From assembly GCA_039024315.1 (NCBI GenBank), contig JBCCQN010000035.1, positions 1-50,558 of the forward strand: DNA of 50,558 nt, read 5' to 3'. Source of the stretch: JBCAWW01 sp039024315 (GTDB taxonomy: Bacteria; Bacteroidota; Bacteroidia; J057). A program made the translations under genes and the position numbers. Below are positions 8,459 to 16,782 of this stretch, one piece after another; the stretch's first letter is position 1, and the number at the start of each line of letters is the position of its first letter. The notes beneath the pieces were generated by a model that was not told where the DNA came from, did not search any database, and was given only the letters and a program-made list of their open reading frames with translations.

Positions 8459-9889
8459 TTATTCGTTTCTAATTTGGTCCAATACAAATTCTAGTTGACT
8501 GTCTCTTTTTTCCATTAAATCTTGTACTGTTAGACGTATTTCCGTATCAGGCAAAATGCCATGCCCCTTTTCAAAAGCTTTGTCTTTTACGAAACGATTA
8601 ATTTTCACAAAAGAGATTAGGACCTTGATTTTAGAGTTTGGGAGGGTATAGATGATCGGATATCCACCGGTTTGGGTGTAGTAACCGCCGCCTGTTTCTT
8701 CTCCAATTAATGAGATGCCCTCATTTTTGCAAAACAACGCAAAACTAGAGCCTGCAGAAAAGGTATTCCCTCCGATCATCACGTAAACTTTACCAGCAAA
8801 TCTCTTTTTATTGGGTACCATAAAAGCTTCGTTTTCGTCCGTCCTCAATACCCACCTATTTTCCACACGTTCTGCGTGCTGATAATACTTTTCAAAAAAG
8901 CTTTCGTAAGTATAGCCATTGACCAAGTTTTGGCTATAGGCTTTCTCTGGCAAAGTAGAGCACATGACCTCAGAGGAGGCAATTTGCTTGAAGGTATTGT
9001 CGGCAATAAAAGAGAAGGTATTGATCGCATTTAGTGGATATCCACCTTCATTTTGCCTGATATCAATAATCAGATTTTTAGCTTTTTCCCTTTTGATTTC
9101 CTTGAATATCTCTTTGAGAGCAGATTGAAAACTCTCTACTCCCAAGTTGAATGTATTGATAATTAAGACTGCTGTATTCAATGAGTCGATGAAATATAAG
9201 TGGGGTTCTTTTTTTCCCCAAGCCTTCTTTGTTTTCAAGGAGTTTCTGTGGGCAAAGCGTCTCCCGATACTTTCAAATGCTTGGCTTTGGACCTCTTTTG
9301 TAAGCAGTTGACCCAAAGGGGTCTTATACACTATTTTATAAGTAGATTTTGCGCCAAACTCATAGAAATGAAGAATACCAAACTCCCTTTCTAATTGCCT
9401 ATCTTTTCTACTGGTATTAAAGCCATCTGCAGGGGCATATTTCATAAGGCTTTTCCTCAACTCTATTGCGGAGACGCCATCAATTGAAATGATTTCTGAA
9501 CCTAGCGGGATTTCGAAATCATCTGTATCGGTATATAAATTCCCATCGATAATTTTCAATAATAGAGGAAATAGATTGGGTATCGAATCGAGCTGGGGTC
9601 TCATTATGATTAAGTGCCCATCTCTGACATGATCGCTTAATTCCGCAATAGATTTGTATAAATCATCATTGCTTTGAATACTCGGTATTTTATTTCTCTC
9701 AAAGTCTGCAAATAGACTGTCCCACGCTGAGGGAGAGGTATAGGTAAATAAACTGGGATACCCTTCTGTGAGTACATTTTTCAAAATCTGATAATCGGCT
9801 AAGACCTGCTCCCTGCTTAGTTGGTTTTGACCAAAGACCATAGAGGGCAATAGTATCGTCAGCCAAAGAATCCTGAGCTCCATTTTCAT
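8459..9889 (-). CDS. exported S41-family (C-terminal processing type) serine peptidase
   Basis: A 476-residue protein with signal peptide MKMELRILWLTILLPSMVFGQ, predicted periplasmic or outer-membrane associated. A short PDZ-like stretch (about 128-150, GSEIISIDGVSAIEL) precedes the S41 core: NLIIDIRQNEGG near 272-283 and the nucleophile Ser378 in IGGNTFSAGSS, followed by IGEETGGGYYTQTGG near 395-409. A classic catalytic Lys is not obvious, which fits the tricorn-like branch of S41 where the triad differs. The first gene of a two-gene operon with the barrel protein at 7821. It is divergent from the gene at 9982, with about 90 bp of shared promoter region. Confidence 0.88.
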   Translation of the reverse strand: MKMELRILWLTILLPSMVFGQNQLSREQVLADYQILKNVLTEGYPSLFTYTSPSAWDSLFADFERNKIPSIQSNDDLYKSIAELSDHVRDGHLIIMRPQLDSIPNLFPLLLKIIDGNLYTDTDDFEIPLGSEIISIDGVSAIELRKSLMKYAPADGFNTSRKDRQLEREFGILHFYEFGAKSTYKIVYKTPLGQLLTKEVQSQAFESIGRRFAHRNSLKTKKAWGKKEPHLYFIDSLNTAVLIINTFNLGVESFQSALKEIFKEIKREKAKNLIIDIRQNEGGYPLNAINTFSFIADNTFKQIASSEVMCSTLPEKAYSQNLVNGYTYESFFEKYYQHAERVENRWVLRTDENEAFMVPNKKRFAGKVYVMIGGNTFSAGSSFALFCKNEGISLIGEETGGGYYTQTGGYPIIYTLPNSKIKVLISFVKINRFVKDKAFEKGHGILPDTEIRLTVQDLMEKRDSQLEFVLDQIRNE

Positions 9890-9981
9890 AGAATTTTTGC
9901 TAGCAATCAGTCCCTGAGAAGAGGGATTTTTTCAACTCAAGCGAAAAAAAACGCTCTTTATATAAACAGACGAAATTTTCT

Positions 9982-10662
9982 ATGAAAACATTCATTTTTC
10001 TCCTGATGCTGGGATTTTTCTTTGTTTGGCTCATAGACTATCGTGTGCAAAAACCTCAAGGGGAGCCACAGACGGAAAACCAAGGGAAGCTTTTGCAAAA
10101 GATTGAAGTCGAGAAAGCCAGAAAGGCTAATCTCCTCTCGCAAATGCCGAGTCCTGATTTTCCGGACGAGTTGACAATTGATGCCAACATAAAATGCGTC
10201 TATTACGGTCAAACTAACCATGTGAGCTTTGACTTGAGCTTTGATGATTATGATTTGTGCGATACCGCAGTCATAATCGAGTTAATGAACGGAAAATGGC
10301 TCTCTTGGCAATGGATAGAAGAGGGTAATTATGGACCAGAGTTTAGGGTGCACTATACTGATAAAAATCCGATCTGGCAGGACAGTTTAGTCAGTTTTAG
10401 GGAGCTTTCTGCTTCGCAGAACTGGCAATCGATGATTACCCAACGCTTATTGAGGGTAGAGACGCAAAAGAGCGTTCATCCTGCCGGTGGTACTTACCTC
10501 TCAGCTCTCATCTTGCATTTTTCTTACGCTGAGATCGCCATTCGTGGCATCGAGGAGCCTAGTTTGGAATATGTTAGCTCCCCCAAGGACTTCGTTTCTG
10601 CTCCCGACTGGACCGCAATCGTATTCAATTCTGAAGTCAATAATCAAAAAGCATATTCATAA
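9982..10662 (+). CDS. membrane-anchored protein of unknown function
   Basis: A 226-residue protein. Residues 3-19 (TFIFLLMLGFFFVWLID) form a single hydrophobic segment followed by a basic YRVQK, so it is an N-terminal anchor or an uncleaved signal. A charged helix (about 35-50) and a mainly beta, aromatic-rich domain follow, with several short WxW-like stretches. No family was recognised. It is monocistronic, with a strong hairpin right after the stop. The codons near 10403-10420 carry one copy of the dispersed CTGCTTCGCAGAAC motif in frame (SASQN). Confidence 0.6.
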   Translation: MKTFIFLLMLGFFFVWLIDYRVQKPQGEPQTENQGKLLQKIEVEKARKANLLSQMPSPDFPDELTIDANIKCVYYGQTNHVSFDLSFDDYDLCDTAVIIELMNGKWLSWQWIEEGNYGPEFRVHYTDKNPIWQDSLVSFRELSASQNWQSMITQRLLRVETQKSVHPAGGTYLSALILHFSYAEIAIRGIEEPSLEYVSSPKDFVSAPDWTAIVFNSEVNNQKAYS

Positions 10663-10666
10663 AAAA

Positions 10667-10702
10667 GGAAAAGGCTATTTCCATTGGAAACGGCCTTTTT
10701 CC
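10667..10702. terminator. bidirectional terminator between convergent genes
   Basis: Outer stem GGAAAAGGC / GCCTTTTTCC plus inner stem TTTCC / GGAAA, directly after the stop at 10662 and followed by a T-rich right arm. It serves the + strand gene at 9982 and can also terminate the minus-strand gene ending at 10729. Confidence 0.8.
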
Positions 10703-10728
10703 TCCTAAGCACAGCTTAATTTGTCAGG

Positions 10729-11805
10729 TCAGTTCATCTTAACAATGCTCCTATTGATGATTCTACTTCCCTGACTAATTCGTAGGAGATAAGTACCTTC
10801 TGGCAGCCCAGACAGCTTGATCTCACTTACTCCCTTTGTCTGCAAGGCACCTTGCATCAAAATCTTGCCTTTCTGGTCAAATAGCTGGTAAGTGGGGCTA
10901 GTAGGGACATCTATTTCTTCCAAGCGGATTTTAAGAATATCGGCCGTGGGATTGGGATAAACATCTAAGGTAAATCCGCTTTCAAAACGAACGCTACGTA
11001 CTACTGAAAGATGCGACGCGCCATCAAAGTCAATTTGCTTCAAGCGATAGGCATTTTCGCCCGAATAAGGCTCTGTATCCATGAAACTATACTGTAGGGC
11101 GGAGTTACTATTACCACTGCCTGCTACGAAGCCAATACTTTCCCATTCCATGCCATCAGCATCTAGCCGTTGCACTACAAAACCTTGGTTGTTAGACTCA
11201 GTAGCAGTACTCCATGTCAATGCCGATACCCAACCATCCATTGCTTTGGCATTGAAGTCAAGGTATTCGACGGGGAATGAAACATTATTTGCTACAATCA
11301 CCGGATGCCCTATAAAATCATTGCCCACATATTCCAATGCTGGGTGATTTTCAGAGGAGCTAGCTAGATAAAAAGCACTTGCGGCGGCGCTACCGACGCT
11401 ATGGTCAACATTGATGGTCAAAATATGCACTTGAGTTTGACCGATGTCTGTCCCTGTAAAGTTTTGATCAATGATATTGATGTTGCCAAATCCATTATGT
11501 AGGCTCGTAATCGCACCATTGTTAGTGGCCACGAAAGTGGTAGAGCTGGCATCTGGATTCCAACCTAGATTATTGGTAGAAGGGGTGAAATCAAAGCTAG
11601 TGATGCTCGATTCGCTATTGTCATAATATAGATTACTGGAGAAACCGGCCATATTCTCAGTTCCGATGGCTGCTGAGTTAACTACAAAGACTTTGATCTC
11701 TGAGGTGGTACCCATATTGGTCTCGGTAAAGCTGAAGCGTAAATCTTGGCTTACTACAGAAGAGGTTATGGCGAAAAAAACTATTAGGAGGATTAGATTT
11801 TTCAT
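10729..11805 (-). CDS. T9SS-secreted protein with possible cohesin-like domain and type A sorting domain
   Basis: A 358-residue protein with signal peptide MKNLILLIVFFAITSSVVSQ. Residues about 21-165 form a beta-sandwich-like region whose pattern (SEIKVFVVNSA, then MAGFSSNLYYDNS, then QVHILTINVDH) resembles cohesin-type folds; this is a weak, by-eye similarity. About 175-275 is an FnIII-like stretch (FPVEYLDFNAKA...LTWSTATESNNQGFVVQR). The last ~80 residues (YPNPTADILKI...GLPEGTYLLRIS...) are a typical T9SS type A sorting domain, predicting secretion and attachment at the cell surface. It lies 39 bp downstream of the dockerin-repeat gene, in the same operon. Confidence 0.85.
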   Translation of the reverse strand: MKNLILLIVFFAITSSVVSQDLRFSFTETNMGTTSEIKVFVVNSAAIGTENMAGFSSNLYYDNSESSITSFDFTPSTNNLGWNPDASSTTFVATNNGAITSLHNGFGNINIIDQNFTGTDIGQTQVHILTINVDHSVGSAAASAFYLASSSENHPALEYVGNDFIGHPVIVANNVSFPVEYLDFNAKAMDGWVSALTWSTATESNNQGFVVQRLDADGMEWESIGFVAGSGNSNSALQYSFMDTEPYSGENAYRLKQIDFDGASHLSVVRSVRFESGFTLDVYPNPTADILKIRLEEIDVPTSPTYQLFDQKGKILMQGALQTKGVSEIKLSGLPEGTYLLRISQGSRIINRSIVKMN

Positions 11806-11844
11806 TTTGTTGGTGATTAAAAGATTGCCGAAATAATTTGCCTA

Positions 11845-13338
11845 CTATTGGTGGGTTGACTTATTGGGAACAGACTGGGATTTACTTATCAAAAAGTCAA
11901 CGATGCTGATGTTACCGTCTAGATTGATATCGCCAGCGCTATAGACACCTGCTTGGGGAGGGGTGACATTACTTTTTGAGATTAAAACATCTACCACATT
12001 GATGATTCCGTTTTGATTGACATCGCCGCGAAATAGGCCATAGACGCCTCCGCCTAAGTCCACCATGGCATCATTGTTAAGGATGCCTGGATTGTCATAA
12101 GCCTGAGCGAGACCAGAGCTAAAGTCATAAGGAGTTTCTATACGCGCGACAGTCAATAGGCCTGAAGTCCGGATGCCTAGGTGATTGCGGTGTTTGAGAC
12201 TGAGATAATAATCGTCCTCTGGCATTTCGGGGAAGTTTAGGGGGGAAACTCCATCCAAGCCGACGATATCACCATCACGCTGAATCAGCGCAGAAGTGGT
12301 TCTCAAGACTGTAGAGACATTATTTTTGTCGCGGAGTTCTAGAAATACCCAGTCGACAATCGCGTCATTACCAGTGACATTTAAGACGTCAGCCGAAATT
12401 GTTTCTCCACCGCCATTGACTTGTGTATAACCCAAAGCGGTGTATGGCTCAGTCAAAGGGATATAATTGTTTGAGCGGAGATTATCATTCATGCTGCCAC
12501 CGGCATAGGGGCCCTGCAAATAGGCCTTGAGACTCAGCTTCAAGCCACCGGTACCTAGGGTAATTGTCCCGAGCGTGTCAAGCAGGCTTTCAACAAAATT
12601 GAGCGAGGCATCTGTGGCATTGGGAGAGTAATTAATCCAGTTCGTGCCTTCGTTTTGCCAAGCCTCTAAGGTCGCTTCGTTGATTCCATTGAGTTCGGCG
12701 TCAAAATAGAGCAAGCGTAAAGTAGCGCCTAGGCCAGAGTTACTGTTCGGTTCGAGCACATAGTAGCGTTCGATTGAGGAACCATTTGGTAGTGCTTGGG
12801 GCTGGTGGCCACGTCTGACGATAGTCGTACCAAGACTAGAACTAGAGCTAAGAATGGCACCGAGATTACCGGGATTACTAGCATTAGGAGGAGTACTGAA
12901 ATCAACTGTCTTGATGAGTTCCCCTCCGCTAGGTCCAATCACTCGATTGGTCTCGGTTTCGCCACTGATACCGCCATATTGGGTGCCTAGTATCAGATTG
13001 TTACCCGCGAGATCGAGGGTACCAACTACAAAATACAGCGTGTCATCCACTTGTTGGTTATTACCCAGTACAACCCCACCAGTGGCCTTGCTTAGGACCA
13101 ACTGATGAAAGGTCGTCTGGGAACTTCCGGCAATAGTATCGAATGCGGTACCTGAAAAGGTCACGATACTACTGTCGGCACTAAAGTTGCCATCGTTCAC
13201 CCAGTTAGCGTTTTGTAGAACAATGTGGGCTTGCCCTTTAGCCACCACGTGTCCTCCTGCTACTCGGAAAGTCGTTTGCCCATACGCACTCAAAGTAAGA
13301 CTGAGGCATAAGAGCGGGGTAAGAATTGATTTTTTCAT
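11845..13338 (-). CDS. secreted adhesin-like protein with C-terminal dockerin-type repeats
   Basis: A 497-residue protein with signal peptide MKKSILTPLLCLSLTLSAYGQ. The N-terminal part (about 22-125) has repeated beta-strand turns of the kind seen in Bacteroidota surface proteins (VNDGNFSADSSIVTFSGTA, TTFHQLVLSKATGG). A middle region of unknown fold follows, and the end carries two calcium-binding dockerin-type repeats: GDVNQNGIINVVDVLISKS and GDINLDGNISIVDFLISKS. There is no T9SS sorting domain, so it may be held by another surface protein; the next gene of the operon has a possible cohesin-like region. It is first in that two-gene operon. Confidence 0.82.
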   Translation of the reverse strand: MKKSILTPLLCLSLTLSAYGQTTFRVAGGHVVAKGQAHIVLQNANWVNDGNFSADSSIVTFSGTAFDTIAGSSQTTFHQLVLSKATGGVVLGNNQQVDDTLYFVVGTLDLAGNNLILGTQYGGISGETETNRVIGPSGGELIKTVDFSTPPNASNPGNLGAILSSSSSLGTTIVRRGHQPQALPNGSSIERYYVLEPNSNSGLGATLRLLYFDAELNGINEATLEAWQNEGTNWINYSPNATDASLNFVESLLDTLGTITLGTGGLKLSLKAYLQGPYAGGSMNDNLRSNNYIPLTEPYTALGYTQVNGGGETISADVLNVTGNDAIVDWVFLELRDKNNVSTVLRTTSALIQRDGDIVGLDGVSPLNFPEMPEDDYYLSLKHRNHLGIRTSGLLTVARIETPYDFSSGLAQAYDNPGILNNDAMVDLGGGVYGLFRGDVNQNGIINVVDVLISKSNVTPPQAGVYSAGDINLDGNISIVDFLISKSQSVPNKSTHQ

Positions 13339-13884
13339 TGCCAGGATAGTTTGATTTAAATCCGTGATCTAAAGGTAGATCAGGACCCTATCCTAAGGCT
13401 GGACTATTGTTCCAAATAGTTGGATTATTGTTCCAAATACTGGCAAAAAGCTATTTTTAGCCAATTTTGGGGCATTAGCTTAAAAAATCCTTTGGCGAGA
13501 GGGAAGCGTTCCGCGCAGCGGTAAGCTATAAAAAAACTAGCCTGAACCTAGCTTATAAATGGGAGGTTTTTTGGGTTTTTTACTGCTTCGCAGAACGATT
13601 AACTCTGGCGGCGTATGCAATACGCCGCTACATGTAACCGATTGTAGGGGCTTATTGCATACGCCCACGAACCAGCAAGCTGTCCCTTAGCGTGCAGTCG
13701 AAAGGCCTTTTGAGATTTGTTATTGCTTCGCAGAACGTTTAACTCTTGCGGCGTATGCAATACGCCGCTACATGTAACCGATTGTAGGGGCGTATTGCAT
13801 ACGCCCACGAACCAGCAAGCTGTCCCTTTGAGATTCGTTATTGCTTCGCAGAACGCTAATCTCTAATCATATCAAACAAAAAAA
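13339..13884. repeat. intergenic repeat island with a tandem ~108-bp unit
   Basis: Holds GAAGCGTTCCGCGCAGCGG (near 13502-13520), then two nearly identical 108-bp units at 13581-13688 and 13721-13828 (period 140) and the start of a third at 13839-13866. Each unit opens with TGCTTCGCAGAACG and contains GGCGTATGCAATACGCC, a 23-nt spacer with ACATGTAACCGATTGTAGG, and the complementary arm GGCGTATTGCATACGCC (one base altered in the first unit). No gene is seen, and the 69-codon frame across it is an artefact of the repeat. It is not a CRISPR: units are long and almost identical with no unique spacers. Confidence 0.85.
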
Positions 13885-13926
13885 TGCCTGCCTTTTTACC
13901 GTCTAGACAAGGTAAAAGAAGCAGGC
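13885..13926 (-). terminator. Rho-independent terminator of the 13952-14569 gene
   Basis: Stem GCCTGC..TTTTACC / GGTAAAA..GCAGGC with a 10-nt loop, 26 bp beyond the stop and followed on the minus strand by a run of T (ATTTTTTTG). Confidence 0.85.
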
Positions 13927-13951
13927 GCTGCGACCAAAGATGCAGAATTCT

Positions 13952-14569
13952 TTATGAGCGAATGTAGTAGTTAAGTCCTACTCCACTGACGACTCGAGCT
14001 TTAAAAGTATAATCATCGTCAGGCGAAAAGTTGTCTGTGCCCATTCTGACACCGATCGAAGCTTCTAAGCCTAAACGCTTGCCGATGCGAGCGGAGGCGC
14101 CAATACGGGTTTCGACAAATATGTCCCACCAGGCGCGCGTTTCCTCTTCAATCAGCAGGGCGTCGGTGGCAAAATGGCGATCTCCCCCCAAACCTAATTC
14201 GTGGAAGATGCTCAAGCGCTTTTTGTTAAGGTAGCCCCTTCTAAAGCCATAGACAGACCAGTTGACGTCTGATGGCACCGGGCTGATGGTTACATCACTA
14301 AGATAGGTTCCGTAACCGATGCGCAAGCCACGCATCTTTTTATTTTTGTGAAACCTAGCTACTGAAAATTGTAAGCCTTGATCAGCAAGAGTCGGATAAT
14401 CGACGAGCGCTTCACTCGTACTAGAAATATTGAGGCCATGAACACCTATCAATAATTCTCCTTTCTCTTGAAAGCCGCGTTTGTTTTTGTCCTTTTTGCC
14501 TTGTTCCTGAGCTTGTACAAGCCCGAGGCTTAACAAGCAAAGCAATAAAGTGCTAATGACGTTTTTCAT
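13952..14569 (-). CDS. small outer-membrane beta-barrel protein, paralogue 5
   Basis: A 205-residue exported protein with signal peptide MKNVISTLLLCLLSLGLVQAQ, a basic linker (EQGKKDKNKRGFQ) and then KGELLIGVHGLNISS, which matches the family's GE-x-[ML] N-terminal motif. Beta-strand alternation continues to the C-terminus GVGLNYYIRS. It pairs with the next gene upstream (14637): both have KMRGLR/KMRGIR, RLGLEASIGVRMGT/RLGMEVSGGVRLGT and a GVGLNYYI/GISYFLN end. Each has its own terminator, so they are transcribed separately or attenuated between. Confidence 0.8.
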   Translation of the reverse strand: MKNVISTLLLCLLSLGLVQAQEQGKKDKNKRGFQEKGELLIGVHGLNISSTSEALVDYPTLADQGLQFSVARFHKNKKMRGLRIGYGTYLSDVTISPVPSDVNWSVYGFRRGYLNKKRLSIFHELGLGGDRHFATDALLIEEETRAWWDIFVETRIGASARIGKRLGLEASIGVRMGTDNFSPDDDYTFKARVVSGVGLNYYIRS

Positions 14570-14600
14570 GAGTTGCTGTGTTTGTTTGGGATATAAAAAT

Positions 14601-14628
14601 CCGGTCGCGGATCTCTATCCACGACCGG
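14601..14628 (-). terminator. Rho-independent terminator of the 14637-15251 gene
   Basis: 11-bp stem CCGGTCGCGGA / TCCACGACCGG (one G-T pair) with a 6-nt loop, 9 bp past the stop, followed on the minus strand by ATTTTTATA. Confidence 0.85.
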
Positions 14629-14636
14629 AATATGTC

Positions 14637-15251
14637 TTAGTTCAAGAAGTAACTGATACCCCAGCTAGATGTCCAGCTTGTACCGAAAGTTACACGCTCA
14701 GGAGCGAAAGCATTTTCAGTACCGAGGCGTACACCACCGCTTACTTCCATACCGAGGCGCTTACCCAGGCGAAGAGAGGCACCTAACTTTGCGTCTGCGT
14801 GAGCATCGTACCAGCTTAGCTCTTGTCCTGATACAGTTGGGGTAGAGATAAAGGAGCGATTAGACTCTAATCCCACACCAAATTCAGAAAAAAGTGCCAA
14901 ACGGCCGTTGCCAGTATAGTTACGTTTAAACACATAGCCACTTAAATGAGTTGCTACACTATTAAGAGACTGGTAGTTGACACGGATACCGCGCATTTTG
15001 GTGTCTCGATAGAACTTACCATAGGTAGCAGTAATGCCAAACTGATCGATGTTGCGTAATCCGTCTACAGTGGTTGCGCCACCAAGATTAAGGCCGTTGA
15101 TACTGAGCATACGCTCGCCACGGTTTTGGAAATCACGCTTTCTTTCGGATTTGTTGTCGCAATCCCAGTCAAAATCGTAATCATAATCCTGTGCTTGAAG
15201 ACCGCCGAGACCAAGAGTAAGAATAAATAAATAGGCAAATAGCTTTTTCAT
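14637..15251 (-). CDS. small outer-membrane beta-barrel protein, paralogue 6
   Basis: A 204-residue exported protein with signal peptide MKKLFAYLFILTLGLGGLQAQ, an acidic Tyr/Asp-rich linker (DYDYDFDWDCDNKSERKRD) and RGERMLSINGLNLGG, the family motif. Barrel-like strands follow and it ends GISYFLN. Codon choice looks more optimised than in its neighbours (many GTA/CGT/ACC codons), hinting at high expression, which is a by-eye impression. It is the closest relative of paralogue 5. It is divergent from pntAA, with ~130 bp between them. Confidence 0.8.
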   Translation of the reverse strand: MKKLFAYLFILTLGLGGLQAQDYDYDFDWDCDNKSERKRDFQNRGERMLSINGLNLGGATTVDGLRNIDQFGITATYGKFYRDTKMRGIRVNYQSLNSVATHLSGYVFKRNYTGNGRLALFSEFGVGLESNRSFISTPTVSGQELSWYDAHADAKLGASLRLGKRLGMEVSGGVRLGTENAFAPERVTFGTSWTSSWGISYFLN

Positions 15252-15384
15252 GACTCTGTGATTGAAGTTGAATAATTGCTTGATTTGATAGGTAGAAGGT
15301 CAGAGCGGTAAAATGGTTGCATGGGATGATGAAATTTTTTAACAATTTTCAAATCTTCAATAATTTGTCTTTTTTACTGACAAT

Positions 15385-16452
15385 ATGTTAATAGGACTAC
15401 TCTCTAATAAAACAGATCGTAGAGCGGCAATGGTTCCCGCCACGGTTGCAAAACTCATTAAGGCAGAGCACGAGCTTTGGTTTGAAGCAGGATTAGGGGC
15501 ACGAGCTTACTTTGACGACAAAGATTATCAAGCTGCAGGAGCCGCGGCCAAGCCAAGAGCCGAAATACTCAAAGGAGCCAATCTTATCGTTTGCATCGAA
15601 CCACCTAGTGAAGCTGAGATTAAGACTATACCTGCTGAGACTTATCTCATCGGCATGTTCAATCCTTTAGTGGATACGGCGCTCGCCGAACGCTTATCTG
15701 CTCAAGGCCTTAAGGCTTTCAGTCTAGATCGGATTCCTCGTACTACCATCGCCCAGTCGATGGATGTGCTTTCATCCATGGCCTCACTGGCTGGTTATCG
15801 AGCCGTTTTGGCCGGTGCCAACGCCTTGCCTTCTTATTTTCCTATGTTGATGACCGCGGCCGGAACGATTCCCCCTGCCAAAGTGTTGATCCTTGGAGCC
15901 GGAGTAGCGGGTCTGCAAGCGATTGCTACTGCGAGAAGACTAGGGGCACAAGTAGAGGCTTTTGACGTTCGCGCAGCGGCCAAAGAAGAAGTACTTTCTT
16001 TGGGAGCCAAATTTGTGGAAGTAGCAGGCTCTACTGATGACACCTCAGCCGGTGGCTACGCGGTCGAGCAAACCGAAGCGTATCAGCAACGCCAAAAGGA
16101 ACTGATTCATGAGCATGCTGCCAAAGCCGATGTCATTATCACAACCGCTAATATTCCTGGTCGTAAGGCTCCGCTCCTCGTCGAGGAACGCACCGTCATG
16201 GCCATGAAGCCTGGCAGCGTAATCGTGGACCTGGCCGCGGTTACAGGTGGAAACTGCGCGCTGACCGAAGATGGTAAGACTGTCGTCGCCAATGGGGTCA
16301 GTATCATTGGTAACTCTCATCTCGCTGCGGAGATGTCTAGCGATGCAAGTCGCTTATATAGTAATAATGTCTTCAATTTCTTCAGTCATGTGTTCCGCGA
16401 AGCGGAAATCAATCCAGAAGACGAAATCACCGCAGGCACGCTCATCCAATAA
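15385..16452 (+). CDS. pntAA: NAD(P) transhydrogenase subunit alpha, NAD-binding part
   Basis: Domain I of the proton-translocating transhydrogenase, which binds NAD(H) at the cytoplasmic face and exchanges hydride with domain III (PntB). The 355 residues carry the family's N-terminal GLLSNKTDRRAAMVPATV, the loop RTTIAQSMDVLSSMASLAGYRAV and the Rossmann motif VLILGAGVAGLQAI followed by the acidic EAFDVR. The protein ends before the membrane part, which is encoded separately by pntAB, as in the three-subunit enzymes of Rhodospirillum type. First gene of a six-gene unit; pntAB begins 21 bp later. One VFREAE codon block carries the dispersed GTTCCGCGAAGCGG motif. Confidence 0.95.
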   Translation: MLIGLLSNKTDRRAAMVPATVAKLIKAEHELWFEAGLGARAYFDDKDYQAAGAAAKPRAEILKGANLIVCIEPPSEAEIKTIPAETYLIGMFNPLVDTALAERLSAQGLKAFSLDRIPRTTIAQSMDVLSSMASLAGYRAVLAGANALPSYFPMLMTAAGTIPPAKVLILGAGVAGLQAIATARRLGAQVEAFDVRAAAKEEVLSLGAKFVEVAGSTDDTSAGGYAVEQTEAYQQRQKELIHEHAAKADVIITTANIPGRKAPLLVEERTVMAMKPGSVIVDLAAVTGGNCALTEDGKTVVANGVSIIGNSHLAAEMSSDASRLYSNNVFNFFSHVFREAEINPEDEITAGTLIQ

Positions 16453-16473
16453 ACTTCTCCATATACACACCTA

Positions 16474-16779
16474 ATGGATTTACTCATCACTTTCCTCACG
16501 GAAAACCTCACCTTTATTTATGTGCTGGTACTGGCCATCTTTTTGGGCTTTGAGCTCATCGCCAAAGTACCCACTGTTCTCCACACTCCTTTGATGTCTG
16601 GTGCTAATGCGATCAGTGGAGTGGTAATCATCGGGGCTATCCTTTTAGTTCGCCAAGCAGAAGCAGATGACTATCTCGCGCTTGGTCTTGGTGCCTTGGG
16701 GATCATCCTCGGCACTATCAATGTCGTAGGCGGACATGCCGTCACGCACCGTATGTTGGAGATGTTCAAAAAGAAATAA
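16474..16779 (+). CDS. pntAB: NAD(P) transhydrogenase subunit alpha, membrane part
   Basis: A 101-residue membrane subunit with three or four transmembrane helices (about 9-27, 43-60, 67-90). The conserved TPLMSGANAISGVVIIGAIL segment of the proton channel (domain II) is clear. It assembles with the membrane part of PntB to couple hydride transfer from NADH to NADP with proton movement. It lies between pntAA and pntB, with 3 bp to the latter, so it is translated from the same message. Confidence 0.95.
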   Translation: MDLLITFLTENLTFIYVLVLAIFLGFELIAKVPTVLHTPLMSGANAISGVVIIGAILLVRQAEADDYLALGLGALGIILGTINVVGGHAVTHRMLEMFKKK

Positions 16780-16782
16780 GTC

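Noticed and set aside
13581..13866. Possible CRISPR array
   Set aside because: Units exceed 100 bp, are nearly identical along their length and have no unique spacers; no cas gene is nearby.
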